Shown piece by piece: positions 1 to 7,871 of a DNA stretch of 64,000 nt (position 1 is its first letter; each line of letters starts with the position of its first letter). This DNA comes from JAYQKL01 sp049890195. Lineage in GTDB: Bacteria; Pseudomonadota; Alphaproteobacteria; RS24. The notes below the pieces were generated by a model. The model was not told where the DNA came from, ran no database searches, and saw only the letters and a program-made list of their open reading frames with translations. The stretch covers positions 366,628-430,627 of the forward strand of contig JBMHBY010000003.1 of NCBI GenBank assembly GCA_049890195.1, in the 5' to 3' direction. Position numbers and translations under genes: made by a program.

Positions 1-108
1 AGTGGCTGAGGAGTAGCAGTAAAACGGCGTGCCAATCTGTTCGGCCAGAGCCGTCACGTCAACCTGTTCGGCAAACAGACGACCGTTTTCAATTGTGAAA
101 TGGTGCAT
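1..108 (-). CDS. lysA: Diaminopimelate decarboxylase, N-terminal part (cut by window edge)
   Basis: The first 36 codons of LysA, which makes lysine from meso-diaminopimelate in a PLP-dependent reaction. The readable N-terminus (MHHFTIENGRLFAEQVDV, then ...GTPFYCYSSAT) matches the usual alphaproteobacterial LysA opening, where a short strand precedes the 'GTPxYVYS' segment. The catalytic Lys and the rest of the barrel lie beyond position 1. The start ATG is six bases downstream of the stop of the small lipoprotein gene, so argH, the lipoprotein and lysA look like one operon, an arrangement common in Proteobacteria. Confidence 0.9.
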   Translation of the reverse strand, partial: MHHFTIENGRLFAEQVDVTALAEQIGTPFYCYSSAT

Positions 109-114
109 CGATGC

Positions 115-249
115 TTACTCCCGAGCTGCAACCGTTGAGCTGCCAGTGAGGTTCTGGCTTTGCGCATCGGGGAAATAGAGTTCACCCCGCCGTCCACATG
201 CAGACAGGGTCAGTCCGGCGATGGCCAATACGATGATCAATGTCCGCAT
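115..249 (-). CDS. Small LptM/YifL-like lipoprotein
   Basis: A 44-residue protein with a short hydrophobic signal (MRTLIIVLAIAGLTLSAC) ending in a clear lipobox LSAC with Cys18, followed by GRRGELYFPDAQ. A mini-lipoprotein with a C-G-x-(K/R)-G-x-L-(Y/F)-x-P motif sits between argH and lysA in many Proteobacteria; the family includes LptM (YifL), which in E. coli helps oxidative maturation of the LPS translocon LptD. Function here is inferred from that motif and position. It lies between argH and lysA on the same strand. Too short for most automatic callers. Confidence 0.8.
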   Translation of the reverse strand: MRTLIIVLAIAGLTLSACGRRGELYFPDAQSQNLTGSSTVAARE

Positions 250-282
250 GGTGTGTCCTTTCCGATATTTTTCCGGCGGCAA

Positions 283-1662
283 TCAGGCAAGTTTGTCCAG
301 CCAGGCCTGCGCGGCACGTTGCACATTCTCCGGCGCCGTGCCGCCAAAACTGGTCCGGCTGGCCACCGACTCATCCAGGCCCAGCACAGCCAACACCTGT
401 TCGGTGATGCGCGGCTCCACCGACTGCATGTCCGCCAGCGCCAGCTCATGCAGATCGCAGTCGCGCTCCTCGGCCAATGCCACCAGGGACCCGGTGACAT
501 GATGTGCTTCCCGGAACGGCAGGTGCAGTTCGCGCACCAGCCAGTCGGCCAGATCCGTCGCGGTCGAGAACCCGCTGCCGGCGGATGCCCGCATGGTGTC
601 CGTATTCGGGGTCAGGGCCGCCATCATGCCGGTCATCGCCGCGAGGCACAGTGACAGGCTGTCAAACGCGTCAAACGCACCTTCCTTGTCTTCTTGCATG
701 TCTTTTGAGTAAGCCAGCGGCAAGCCTTTCATGACCACAAGAAAACCGGTGAGGGCACCGATAATCCGGCCGGCTTTGGCACGCACCAGTTCGGCGGCGT
801 CGGGATTGCGTTTTTGCGGCATGATCGACGAGCCGGTTGAAAAGGCATCCGGCAGCTTGAAAAAGCCGAATTGTGCTGATGCGAATACAACGATTTCCTC
901 GGCCAGGCGCGACAAATGAGTGGCGGTGATTGCGGCGCAGGACAGGGCCTCCAACACAAAATCCCGGTCCGACACACTGTCAATGGAATTGGCGGTCGGC
1001 CGGTCAAAACCAAGCGTTTTGGCGGTCTGCTCCCGGTCAATCGGGAAGGATGTACCGGCCAAAGCAGCCGCCCCCAACGGGGACTCGTTCATCCGCGCTC
1101 TGGCGTCCGCAAACCGGCTGTAATCACGCGCGAACATCTCCACATAAGCCATCAAATGATGCCCATAGGTCACGGGTTGGGCAGTCTGCAAATGTGTGAA
1201 ACCCGGCATCAAGGTGTCGGCATGGGCCAAAGCCTGCGCCGCCAGAACCTTCTGCAGGGCGGCGATCTGCTCCATCATGTGGGAGACGGTCTCGCGCACA
1301 TAGAGCTTGAAATCCGTCGCCACCTGATCATTGCGTGACCGCGCCGTGTGCAGCCGCCCGGCATCCGGGCCGATCAGCTCGGCCAGCCGTGCCTCAATGT
1401 TCATGTGGATGTCTTCCAAAGCCCGGCTGAAGCTGAAGTTTTCATCAGCTATCTCCTGCTCCACCGTCGCCAGACCATTCAAAATGGCCTCGGCTTCCCC
1501 CGCCTTGATGATGCCGGTATCAGCCAGCATTTGGCAATGCGCCTTCGAGCCGGCAATGTCCTGCATCGCCAGCCTCTTGTCAAATCCGATGGAAGCGTTA
1601 ATTTCTTCCATAATGTCGGCTGGCAGTTCCCCGAACCGTCCGCCCCACATTTTATGTGCCAT
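283..1662 (-). CDS. argH: Argininosuccinate lyase
   Basis: ArgH splits argininosuccinate into arginine and fumarate, the last step of arginine synthesis, in the cytoplasm. The 459-residue product has the fumarase/aspartase-superfamily signature GSSIMPQKRNPD near residues 277-288 (mobile loop with catalytic Ser) and the HTARSRNDQ block near 105-113. The start chosen is the ATG giving MAHKMWGGRF, with AAGGAG eight bases upstream; a longer reading to position 1695 would add 11 unconserved residues. It is the first gene of the argH-lipoprotein-lysA operon and is transcribed divergently from tlpA only 34 bases away. Full length, nothing odd. Confidence 0.97.
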   Translation of the reverse strand: MAHKMWGGRFGELPADIMEEINASIGFDKRLAMQDIAGSKAHCQMLADTGIIKAGEAEAILNGLATVEQEIADENFSFSRALEDIHMNIEARLAELIGPDAGRLHTARSRNDQVATDFKLYVRETVSHMMEQIAALQKVLAAQALAHADTLMPGFTHLQTAQPVTYGHHLMAYVEMFARDYSRFADARARMNESPLGAAALAGTSFPIDREQTAKTLGFDRPTANSIDSVSDRDFVLEALSCAAITATHLSRLAEEIVVFASAQFGFFKLPDAFSTGSSIMPQKRNPDAAELVRAKAGRIIGALTGFLVVMKGLPLAYSKDMQEDKEGAFDAFDSLSLCLAAMTGMMAALTPNTDTMRASAGSGFSTATDLADWLVRELHLPFREAHHVTGSLVALAEERDCDLHELALADMQSVEPRITEQVLAVLGLDESVASRTSFGGTAPENVQRAAQAWLDKLA

Positions 1663-1696
1663 ACTGGACTCCTTACTAAGCCGAGCATAAAGCAAG

Positions 1697-2290
1697 ATGA
1701 CGAAATCAAAACCGAAATTTGGCCTTGTTGCCGTTATTTGCTGTCTGGGCTTTGCGCTTGCGCTAGTCTTCTACATGAGCGATGCCCCATCTGGCAAGGG
1801 GGGTGATGAAAATCATGCCATGAGCACGGCCACCGGCCTGCCGGCGGAGCTGGTTGTCCATGCGGGACCGAAACCGCTACCGGAGGTGGAATTCAGGAAT
1901 GCTTCAGGAGAGGTGGTCACTCTGGGGGCATATAACGGCAATGTTGTGGTGCTGAATTTATGGGCGACTTGGTGTGCGCCGTGCCGCGAGGAAATGCCCT
2001 CGCTTGATGCTCTGCAGGCCCATTTTGCCGATGCACCGGTCACGGTGCTGGCGCTCAGCCTTGACCGAGGCAAGCCGGACAGTCCGCTGGCGTTTCTTGC
2101 GGATTTGGGGGTCAACAGTCTGGTCTTTGGCCATGACCCCAAAAGCCGCTCGGCTCGGGCATTGGGGGCGTTCGGGCTGCCGACCACCATCATCATTGAC
2201 CCGAACGGCCGCGAAGTGGCCCGGCTTCTGGGCGAGGCTGAATGGCACACCACTGCCATGACAACCTTCATCAGCGGCTATCTGCCATAA
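1697..2290 (+). CDS. tlpA: TlpA-family membrane-anchored thiol:disulfide oxidoreductase
   Basis: A 197-residue thioredoxin-fold protein anchored by one N-terminal membrane segment (about residues 9-27) so that the redox domain faces the periplasm. The active site reads WATWCAPCREEMPSL with Cys93 and Cys96, typical of TlpA/ResA-type reductases that keep cytochrome c apoproteins or CuA assembly factors reduced. A cis-Pro loop (FGLPTTIIID) follows at about 166-175. TlpA divergent to argH is a known alphaproteobacterial arrangement. The exact substrate cannot be told from sequence. Confidence 0.9.
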   Translation: MTKSKPKFGLVAVICCLGFALALVFYMSDAPSGKGGDENHAMSTATGLPAELVVHAGPKPLPEVEFRNASGEVVTLGAYNGNVVVLNLWATWCAPCREEMPSLDALQAHFADAPVTVLALSLDRGKPDSPLAFLADLGVNSLVFGHDPKSRSARALGAFGLPTTIIIDPNGREVARLLGEAEWHTTAMTTFISGYLP

Positions 2291-2313
2291 AAAACGCCCC
2301 CACAAGGGGGGCG
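2289..2313 (-). terminator. Rho-independent terminator for etfBA
   Basis: Perfect 7-bp stem (CGCCCCC at 2295-2301 with GGGGGCG at 2307-2313), 5-nt loop, and on the minus strand a run of six T (the A tract at 2289-2294). It lies about 25 bases past the etfA stop and overlaps the tlpA stop codon; the plus-strand side has only CTTTGG, so it works best for etfA but may also slow tlpA transcripts. Confidence 0.85.
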
Positions 2314-2336
2314 CTTTGGTGTTGGACGGAAACGGT

Positions 2337-3278
2337 TTAGAGGCCGGCTTTCCCCAGTTCTTCCTCCAGCTCAGGGACGGCTGTGAACAGGTCGGCCACG
2401 AGGCCGTAATCGGCAACCTGGAAAATCGGCGCCTCTTCATCCTTGTTGATGGCGACAATGACCTTTGAGTCCTTCATGCCGGCGAGGTGCTGAATGGCGC
2501 CGGAAATGCCGACGGCGATATACAGCTCCGGTGCGACGACCTTGCCGGTCTGTCCGACCTGATAATCATTGGGAACGTATCCGGCGTCAACGGCTGCGCG
2601 GGATGCGCCAATACCGGCCCCCAGCTTGTCGGCGACATTTTCAAGAATGTTGAAGTTTTCACCTGACCCCATGCCACGGCCGCCGGAAATGATGATTTTC
2701 GCGGAGGTCAGTTCCGGGCGGTCGGACACGGTCAGCTCTTCACCGACATATTCCGAAATCCCTTTGTCACCGGCGGCGGCCAGATCCTCGACTGCGGCAC
2801 TGCCGGTTTCCTCGGCGGCGGCAAAGGCCGTGCCGCGCACAGTGATGACCTTTTTGGCCTCGGAAGCCTTGACGGTCTGGATGGCGTTGCCGGCATAGAT
2901 CGGACGCTCGAATGTGTCCGCGTCAATCACGGCGGTGATGTCGGAAATTTGCGACGCATCAATCAGAGCGGCGATGCGCGGCATGTAGTTTTTGCCGTTG
3001 GTTGTGGCGGCGGCAACAACGGCGTCATAGCCGTCGGCCATGCCGGCGACCAGATCAGCCACCGGTTCGGCCAGCATTTTGCCATAGGCTGCATCATCGG
3101 CTTTCAAGACCTTGGCGACACCGGCAATCTTGGCGCCGTGATCAGCCGCTGCGGCGCAGCCCTCACCGGCGACCAGAAGGTGAACCTCTCCGCCCAAGGC
3201 GGCGGCTGCGGTTGCGGCCTTCAAAGTGGCATCGGCAATGGTGGTGTTATCATGTTCGGCAATCAATAGAGTTGTCAT
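2337..3278 (-). CDS. etfA: Electron transfer flavoprotein, alpha subunit (FixB/EtfA)
   Basis: ETF collects electrons from acyl-CoA and other flavin dehydrogenases and passes them to ETF:ubiquinone oxidoreductase. This 313-residue alpha subunit shows the N-terminal MTTLLIAEHDN start of domain I and the C-terminal FAD-binding block ISGGRGMGSGENF (about residue 197 on), followed by GASRAAVDAGYVPNDYQVGQTG and ELYIAVGISGAIQH, which contact the FAD. The start overlaps the etfB stop by one base, so the two are translationally coupled. Confidence 0.97.
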   Translation of the reverse strand: MTTLLIAEHDNTTIADATLKAATAAAALGGEVHLLVAGEGCAAAADHGAKIAGVAKVLKADDAAYGKMLAEPVADLVAGMADGYDAVVAAATTNGKNYMPRIAALIDASQISDITAVIDADTFERPIYAGNAIQTVKASEAKKVITVRGTAFAAAEETGSAAVEDLAAAGDKGISEYVGEELTVSDRPELTSAKIIISGGRGMGSGENFNILENVADKLGAGIGASRAAVDAGYVPNDYQVGQTGKVVAPELYIAVGISGAIQHLAGMKDSKVIVAINKDEEAPIFQVADYGLVADLFTAVPELEEELGKAGL

Positions 3279-4027
3279 CAGATTACTCCTGCTTCGCTTT
3301 TCAGTTTTTCAACCAATTCGGATACGGTCTCCACCTTGACACCGGCTTCGCGTTCGGCCGGTTCCGCCACTTTGACGATTTCAAGGCGCGGAGCCACATC
3401 AACACCGTAATCTTCTGGTGTTTTTTCATCCAACGGCTTTTTCTTGGCTTTCATGATGTTCGGCAAGGATGCATAGCGCGGCTCGTTCAGCCGCAGATCC
3501 GTCGTCACCACGGCCGGCAGGGCCAGCTTGACCGTCTGCAGACCGCCATCAATTTCGCGGGTGACGCTGAGTTTGCCGTCTTCCGGCTTGACCTCGGAGG
3601 CAAATGTGCCTTGCGGCCAGCCGAGCAAGGCGGCGAGCATTTGGCCGGTCTGGTTGTTGTCACCATCAATGGCCTGCTTGCCCAAAATGACAAGATCCGG
3701 GCTTTCGGCGTCGACAACGCCTTTTAGCAACTTGGCCACGGCCAGCGGCTCGACATCAATATCGGTCTGCACCAGAATGGCACGGTCCGCACCCATGGCA
3801 AGTGCCGTACGCAGGGTTTCCTGGGCCTGCGACGGGCCGATGGACACGGCGATGATTTCTTCGGCGGTGCCGGCCTCTTTCAGGCGGATCGCCTCTTCCA
3901 CGGCGATTTCGCAAAACGGGTTCATGGACATTTTTACATTGGCGAGATCCACGCCGGACTGATCCGGTTTGACGCGGATTTTTACGTTGTAATCGACAAC
4001 CCGTTTGACAGGTACGAGAATTTTCAT
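3278..4027 (-). CDS. etfB: Electron transfer flavoprotein, beta subunit (EtfB)
   Basis: A 249-residue beta subunit, partner of EtfA. It opens MKILVPVKRVVDYNVKIRVK and contains the AMP/FAD-contact region LVILGKQAIDGDNNQTGQMLAALLGWPQGTFAS written around residues 125-160, and ends with the usual EtfB anchor peptide region (LPNIMKAKKKPL) that docks onto acyl-CoA dehydrogenases. The start codon follows a G-rich ribosome site (GGGGG). The upstream HIG1-type and cobalamin adenosyltransferase genes are on the same strand, a frequent alphaproteobacterial neighbourhood. Confidence 0.97.
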   Translation of the reverse strand: MKILVPVKRVVDYNVKIRVKPDQSGVDLANVKMSMNPFCEIAVEEAIRLKEAGTAEEIIAVSIGPSQAQETLRTALAMGADRAILVQTDIDVEPLAVAKLLKGVVDAESPDLVILGKQAIDGDNNQTGQMLAALLGWPQGTFASEVKPEDGKLSVTREIDGGLQTVKLALPAVVTTDLRLNEPRYASLPNIMKAKKKPLDEKTPEDYGVDVAPRLEIVKVAEPAEREAGVKVETVSELVEKLKSEAGVI

Positions 4028-4081
4028 CTTCGAATTCCCCCAAATGTTGGCCGCGAAAGCGCGGGCCTTAAAAGTTGGGCA

Positions 4082-4110
4082 AATAAAGCATTACCGCCGT
4101 TTCAGGTCAA
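4082..4110 (-). promoter_or_regulatory. Probable promoter of etfBA
   Basis: Read on the minus strand: -35 TTGACC (4105-4110), 17-base spacer, -10 TTTATT (4082-4087), about 55 bases before the etfB start. The -35 matches the consensus at five of six places and the -10 at four. The gap 4028-4201 holds nothing else recognisable. Confidence 0.4.
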
Positions 4111-4201
4111 TGCTTAACTCAGCCGCGGGGCGGGGCGTAATGTCACGGTGTTGCCGCGGTAGGGCCAGCTGGAAAACCCTTAAAAATCGGCGTTTTAAGG
4201 C

Positions 4202-4804
4202 TTAAGGAGTATCCCGCGTAGCGCCCGGCACCCACAAAACATCCGCATCCTTCAGGCTGTTGACGTAACGGGAGGCGACAAAAAGCAAATCCGAAGCGCG
4301 GTTGGCATATTGCAGTGCTTCCGGGGTGAATTTGTCGTCCGGGTTCTCAAGTTGAGCGGCCGCCATGTGACGTTCGGCGCGACGGATGGTCGTGCGGGCC
4401 AGATGCAGGTATGCGGCCGCCGGTTCCCCGCCAGGCAGGGTAAAGGAGGTCAAAGGCTCCAGATTGGCGTTTAAGGTGTCAGTTTCCTTTTCAAGACGCA
4501 CCACCTGCTCGTTCAGTATCCGCAAGGGCGGGTATTCCGGTTCAACCCCGTCAGGGGGATAAGGTGTCGCCAGATCTGCACCAAGATCGAACAAATCATT
4601 CTGCAACCGCCCCAAAATCGCATCCAATTCTGCCAGTTCCGGGGTTTTTGTGTGCAGGCGCGCCAGTCCGATTGTTGCATTGGCCTCATCAACGGCACCA
4701 TAGGCCACCACACGGGCATCGGATTTGTTGCGCCGCGAACCGTCGGCCAGTCCGGTGGTGCCGTCATCGCCGGTGCGTGTATATATTTTGTTCAGTCTGA
4801 CCAT
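4202..4804 (-). CDS. Cob(I)yrinic acid a,c-diamide adenosyltransferase, PduO type
   Basis: Transfers the adenosyl group of ATP to cob(I)alamin or corrinoid precursors. The 200-residue protein carries the PduO-type ATP site TRTGDDGTTGLADGSRR (residues ~9-25), the AVDEANATIGLAR helix, and the RTTIRRAERHMA segment of the helical bundle. PduO-type enzymes are unrelated in fold to CobA/CobO type. Its neighbours are etfBA downstream and small membrane proteins upstream; with cobST and cobQ elsewhere in the window it completes a picture of a cobalamin-using cell. Confidence 0.93.
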   Translation of the reverse strand: MVRLNKIYTRTGDDGTTGLADGSRRNKSDARVVAYGAVDEANATIGLARLHTKTPELAELDAILGRLQNDLFDLGADLATPYPPDGVEPEYPPLRILNEQVVRLEKETDTLNANLEPLTSFTLPGGEPAAAYLHLARTTIRRAERHMAAAQLENPDDKFTPEALQYANRASDLLFVASRYVNSLKDADVLWVPGATRDTP

Positions 4805-4847
4805 GATGTCTGCCTCTGGCGGTGATTATAGAGGCTTTGGCGCCGCT

Positions 4848-5381
4848 TTAATAGCGGAAGCTGAAGCGCAGGCCGGCATTCGTCAGGCCGCTGTTTTGAT
4901 CGCATAAGCCGGCATTGGAAATATGGCTGACCGTCGCCATGATGCTTTTTGACTCATCCATGCGATAGCCCAGGGACAAGGCCTCGCGGAACATAACCGA
5001 GCAGCCAAGCTCGCGATCATCCGGACGGTCCGTCATGTTGGTTTCGCCATTATGGGCGACAACGCCCAACATGATTTCAGAGAAGAAATCCTCGCCAATT
5101 TCAATATTCCATGCACCGCCGCCGTAAATTTGGCTGGTGTCACCGTCGGAATTCAGACTGACCCCCACAATTGGACGCGGTATCAGGAGACTTTCGCTCT
5201 CCGTATCCAGATTAATGACAAGCTCGGCATTCAAATCAGCGCCTTTTTCGTCATTGTCCTCAACATCATGCGCCATCAGCCCGATGCGCCATTCATCAAT
5301 GGTCGGTTCCGCACCGGCCGGCCATGCGGCCATCATAGATACGGTTAAAACTGCTAATCCAAGACGCCTGAAGGTAAACAT
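4848..5381 (-). CDS. PagL-like acyloxyacyl hydrolase / outer-membrane barrel protein
   Basis: A 177-residue secreted protein: signal peptide to about residue 24 (AGA then EPTIDE), alternating beta-strand pattern, and terminal aromatic residue (FSFRY) typical of outer-membrane barrels. Near the end it has VSHISNAGL with His153 and Ser155, the His-x-Ser pair of lipid A 3-O-deacylases (PagL). The acidic third triad residue is not obvious in the C-terminal stretch QNSGLTNAGLRFSFRY, so enzymatic activity is uncertain. PagL-family proteins remove the 3-O acyl chain of lipid A and alter the outer membrane surface. Family assignment fairly good, activity inferred. Confidence 0.7.
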   Translation of the reverse strand: MFTFRRLGLAVLTVSMMAAWPAGAEPTIDEWRIGLMAHDVEDNDEKGADLNAELVINLDTESESLLIPRPIVGVSLNSDGDTSQIYGGGAWNIEIGEDFFSEIMLGVVAHNGETNMTDRPDDRELGCSVMFREALSLGYRMDESKSIMATVSHISNAGLCDQNSGLTNAGLRFSFRY

Positions 5382-5415
5382 TGTCCCATCACTCCTGTAT
5401 ATCCGATATTAATGA

Positions 5416-5604
5416 CTAATTTGCCGAAAAGTACAAGGCTGTCATTATCAATAGGACGGTCGCAAACTGCAATCCAACCCGCCAGCGCATCAGCTTTTGC
5501 GATGTGCTGGCACTGCCGCCGCGCATCATATTGACGAGCCCGGCCAGCAAAACCACGCTGACAGCCGCAAGGCCGACAGGTATGAGGTAATCAAATATTG
5601 ACAT
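5416..5604 (-). CDS. HIG1-domain twin-transmembrane protein
   Basis: A 62-residue protein with two membrane segments (about 7-26 and 43-60) separated by NMMRGGSASTSQKLMRWRVGLQ. The 'RGGS...SQKLMRWRVxLQ' loop is the signature of the HIG1 (hypoxia induced gene 1) family, whose mitochondrial members associate with cytochrome oxidase supercomplexes. In alphaproteobacteria this small gene often lies next to the PduO-type adenosyltransferase and etfBA, as here. Role in this organism not known. Confidence 0.8.
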   Translation of the reverse strand: MSIFDYLIPVGLAAVSVVLLAGLVNMMRGGSASTSQKLMRWRVGLQFATVLLIMTALYFSAN

Positions 5605-5651
5605 AAGCGCTTACATAGGCCTTTTGCGGTTTCGGGCAAAGTAAAAATTGG

Positions 5652-6566
5652 TCAGAGGCCGGCCCCGCCGATGGGGGGCGGTAATGCCTCCATCAATGCC
5701 TGTGGTGATTTCCCGGCTTCGCGCCAGCCGGCAAAGCCGGCATCTCCGGCCCGTTTTGACAGTCTTTTGCCGGTATCATGGCGGATCAGCGGATGATGGA
5801 AATAAACCGGCTCCGGCAGATCCAGCAGAACCTGCAGAACCCGGTGAATATGGGTGGCGGGTTGCAAATCCATGCCACGGGTCACCAGATTGACATTTTG
5901 CGCCGCGTCATCCACCACGACGCTCAAGTGATAGGATGTCGGAATGTCTTTGCGTGCGATGATGACATCGCCGAACAGGTCTGCGGCAACCGGGGTTTTT
6001 TCGCCTGTTGATGCTTCCGTGAACGACAGGGGGGCGCCATGTTTTTGCTGCGCGACAGCCATCGCGGCTTCCATATCCAGCCGCCAGGCATAATTTGTAT
6101 CCTCCCACATCATGTCATTGCGCCGGCTGGGGTCAAGGTCACGAAACAGGCCCGGATAGATCAAAGCCCCGTCCGGGTCTACCGGCCAGTCCGCCCCCCG
6201 CCCCAGGGATTCGACATGGGCGCGGATGTCGCGTCGGGTGGCCCAGCACGGATAGACCACATTCATTTTCCGCAGCCGGTCCAAAGCCGAGCGGTAAACA
6301 TCGAAGCGTTCGGACTGAAACAGCACGGGTTCCGGCCATTTCAGGCCAAGCCAGGCAAGATCCTCGAAAATCGCATCAACAAATTCCTGACGCCGGCGGC
6401 CAAGGTCAATATCCTCAATCCGCAACAAAAAAGTCCCGCCTGCTGAGAGGTGCCGGCACATCAAAGCCGAATAGGCGTGCCCCAGATGCAGCCGCCCGTT
6501 CGGGCTGGGGGCAAAGCGGGTCACAGGCACGGCCGGCAGCAGGGTGTCATCGGGCGGGGCAGTCAT
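5652..6566 (-). CDS. gluQ: Glutamyl-Q tRNA(Asp) synthetase
   Basis: A truncated glutamyl-tRNA synthetase paralogue (304 residues) lacking the anticodon-binding half; it attaches glutamate to the queuosine at position 34 of tRNA-Asp. Class I signatures are visible: RFAPSPNGRLHLGH with the HIGH equivalent HLGH at residues 27-30, LLRIEDIDLGR, and GKRLSKRAGD as the KMSKS loop. The zinc site of E. coli YadB (CxC) is reduced to YPCWA here, so zinc binding may be lost. Divergent from the HNH gene; the two share a 150-base upstream region. Confidence 0.92.
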   Translation of the reverse strand: MTAPPDDTLLPAVPVTRFAPSPNGRLHLGHAYSALMCRHLSAGGTFLLRIEDIDLGRRRQEFVDAIFEDLAWLGLKWPEPVLFQSERFDVYRSALDRLRKMNVVYPCWATRRDIRAHVESLGRGADWPVDPDGALIYPGLFRDLDPSRRNDMMWEDTNYAWRLDMEAAMAVAQQKHGAPLSFTEASTGEKTPVAADLFGDVIIARKDIPTSYHLSVVVDDAAQNVNLVTRGMDLQPATHIHRVLQVLLDLPEPVYFHHPLIRHDTGKRLSKRAGDAGFAGWREAGKSPQALMEALPPPIGGAGL

Positions 6567-6717
6567 GGCTATCTACCATATATATCCACTTGCGGGTTTC
6601 AACATACAAAATATTCTTTTTAGTCTGGTCTTTTTGCCACAAATTTGTAAACTTTCCATGTCAGAAACAACTTATGTAGGGTGCCAGGCACATTTTGGTG
6701 GACACTTTGGAGGTAAA

Positions 6718-7335
6718 ATGCCGTCGCGATCTTCCCATCAGATGATACAACGCACAGCAGAATTCTTCGCTTCGGAACACGGGCGCTTTCAAAACCCTGA
6801 CACCTGCCCCGCCCTTGTTTTAAATGCCGATTACCGCCCCCTCAGCTATTATCCGCTGTCGCTCTGGGGCTGGCAGGACACCCTCAAGGCGGTCTATATG
6901 GACCGTGTCAACGTCGTTTCGGAATATGAGACCAAAGTCCATTCCCCAACCACCGAGATCCGGCTGCCGAGCGTCGTGTCATTGAAAACCTATGTCAAGC
7001 CGCCGAAATATCCCGCCTTTACCCGCTTTAATGTGTTTTTGCGCGACGGCTTCAGCTGCCAGTATTGCGGCTCCCCCGAGGACCTGACCTTTGATCATGT
7101 GTTGCCGCGCCGCGCCGGTGGCGTCACCAGTTGGGAGAATGTCGTGGCGGCCTGTGCACCCTGCAATTTACGCAAGGGCGGGCGTTTGTGCAAAGACGCT
7201 GACATGCATCCGCGTCACACGCCGCGCCAGCCGACGGTCTATGAATTGCACGACATTGGCCGGCGGTTCCCGCCCAATTACCTGCATCAAAGCTGGCAGG
7301 ACTACCTGTATTGGGACAGCGAGCTTCAGGCTTAG
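6718..7335 (+). CDS. HNH endonuclease family protein
   Basis: A 205-residue protein with a classic HNH/zinc module near the middle: CQYCGSPEDLTFDHVLPRRAGG, then NVVAACAPCNLRKGGR (two CxxC pairs, the DH of the catalytic strand and the final N-x-x-K). The N-terminal part (ALVLNADYRPLSYYPLSLWGWQDTLKAV) is conserved in a widespread, chromosomally encoded alphaproteobacterial HNH family of unknown target. The reading frame is open back to 6544, but the start at 6718 has GGAGG four bases upstream. No modification or phage genes lie nearby, so a restriction role is not indicated. Confidence 0.85.
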   Translation: MPSRSSHQMIQRTAEFFASEHGRFQNPDTCPALVLNADYRPLSYYPLSLWGWQDTLKAVYMDRVNVVSEYETKVHSPTTEIRLPSVVSLKTYVKPPKYPAFTRFNVFLRDGFSCQYCGSPEDLTFDHVLPRRAGGVTSWENVVAACAPCNLRKGGRLCKDADMHPRHTPRQPTVYELHDIGRRFPPNYLHQSWQDYLYWDSELQA

Positions 7336-7343
7336 TTTCTGGA

Positions 7344-7871
7344 TTAGATTTTTTCAGACACCTTGATGGCTGTCTGGCAGCCGGCTTTGATGACCTTGCT
7401 CATCAAGCGGTAAAACGGGGCTTGTGCAGCACCGTTTTCAAGGGCCGTATGTCGGTGTTCGGCCTCTTCAGCGCGGAACTTTTCAAGCTTTTTGAGCAAT
7501 TCAGGTTCGGTTTTGAGTTTCTTCAATTCCTCAATCTGTGCCGAGTAGTGATCATCAATCACCTCCTCCACGGCGGCGGTGCAGGCCATGGCCGCTTTCT
7601 CCCCCATCAAGGCTGTGCCGGCGCCCAGCGCGAAACCGGCCATGTCCCAAAGCGGTGCCATTACGGTCGGGCGGATCCGGCGCTGCACGATCAGCGCATC
7701 AAAGTGGTCCATGTGGCTTTGCTCTTGCGCCGCCATTTCACGGACCAGTTCTGCCGCCTTTTTGGTTTTTTCACTGGCGCCGAAAACGGCGGCCTGGCCT
7801 TCGTAGATTTTGACCGCGCCGTGCTCTCCGGCATGGTCCACACGGATCATCTGTTCAAGACGTTTGGTCAT
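7344..7871 (-). CDS. coq7: Coq7-type demethoxyubiquinone hydroxylase
   Basis: A diiron monooxygenase that adds the C6 hydroxyl in ubiquinone synthesis. The 175-residue protein shows the two half-repeats of the ferritin-like fold with metal ligands: Glu16 (VDHAGEHGAV), the E50-x-x-H53 motif (AQEQSHMDHF), a Glu at 102/103 (AAVEEVIDDHY), and E136-x-x-H139 (AEEAEHRH). Full length for the short bacterial Coq7. The start lies inside the 3' end of the DedA-DsbB gene (17-base overlap), so the two are co-transcribed. coq4 is 1.9 kb away. Confidence 0.95.
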   Translation of the reverse strand: MTKRLEQMIRVDHAGEHGAVKIYEGQAAVFGASEKTKKAAELVREMAAQEQSHMDHFDALIVQRRIRPTVMAPLWDMAGFALGAGTALMGEKAAMACTAAVEEVIDDHYSAQIEELKKLKTEPELLKKLEKFRAEEAEHRHTALENGAAQAPFYRLMSKVIKAGCQTAIKVSEKI

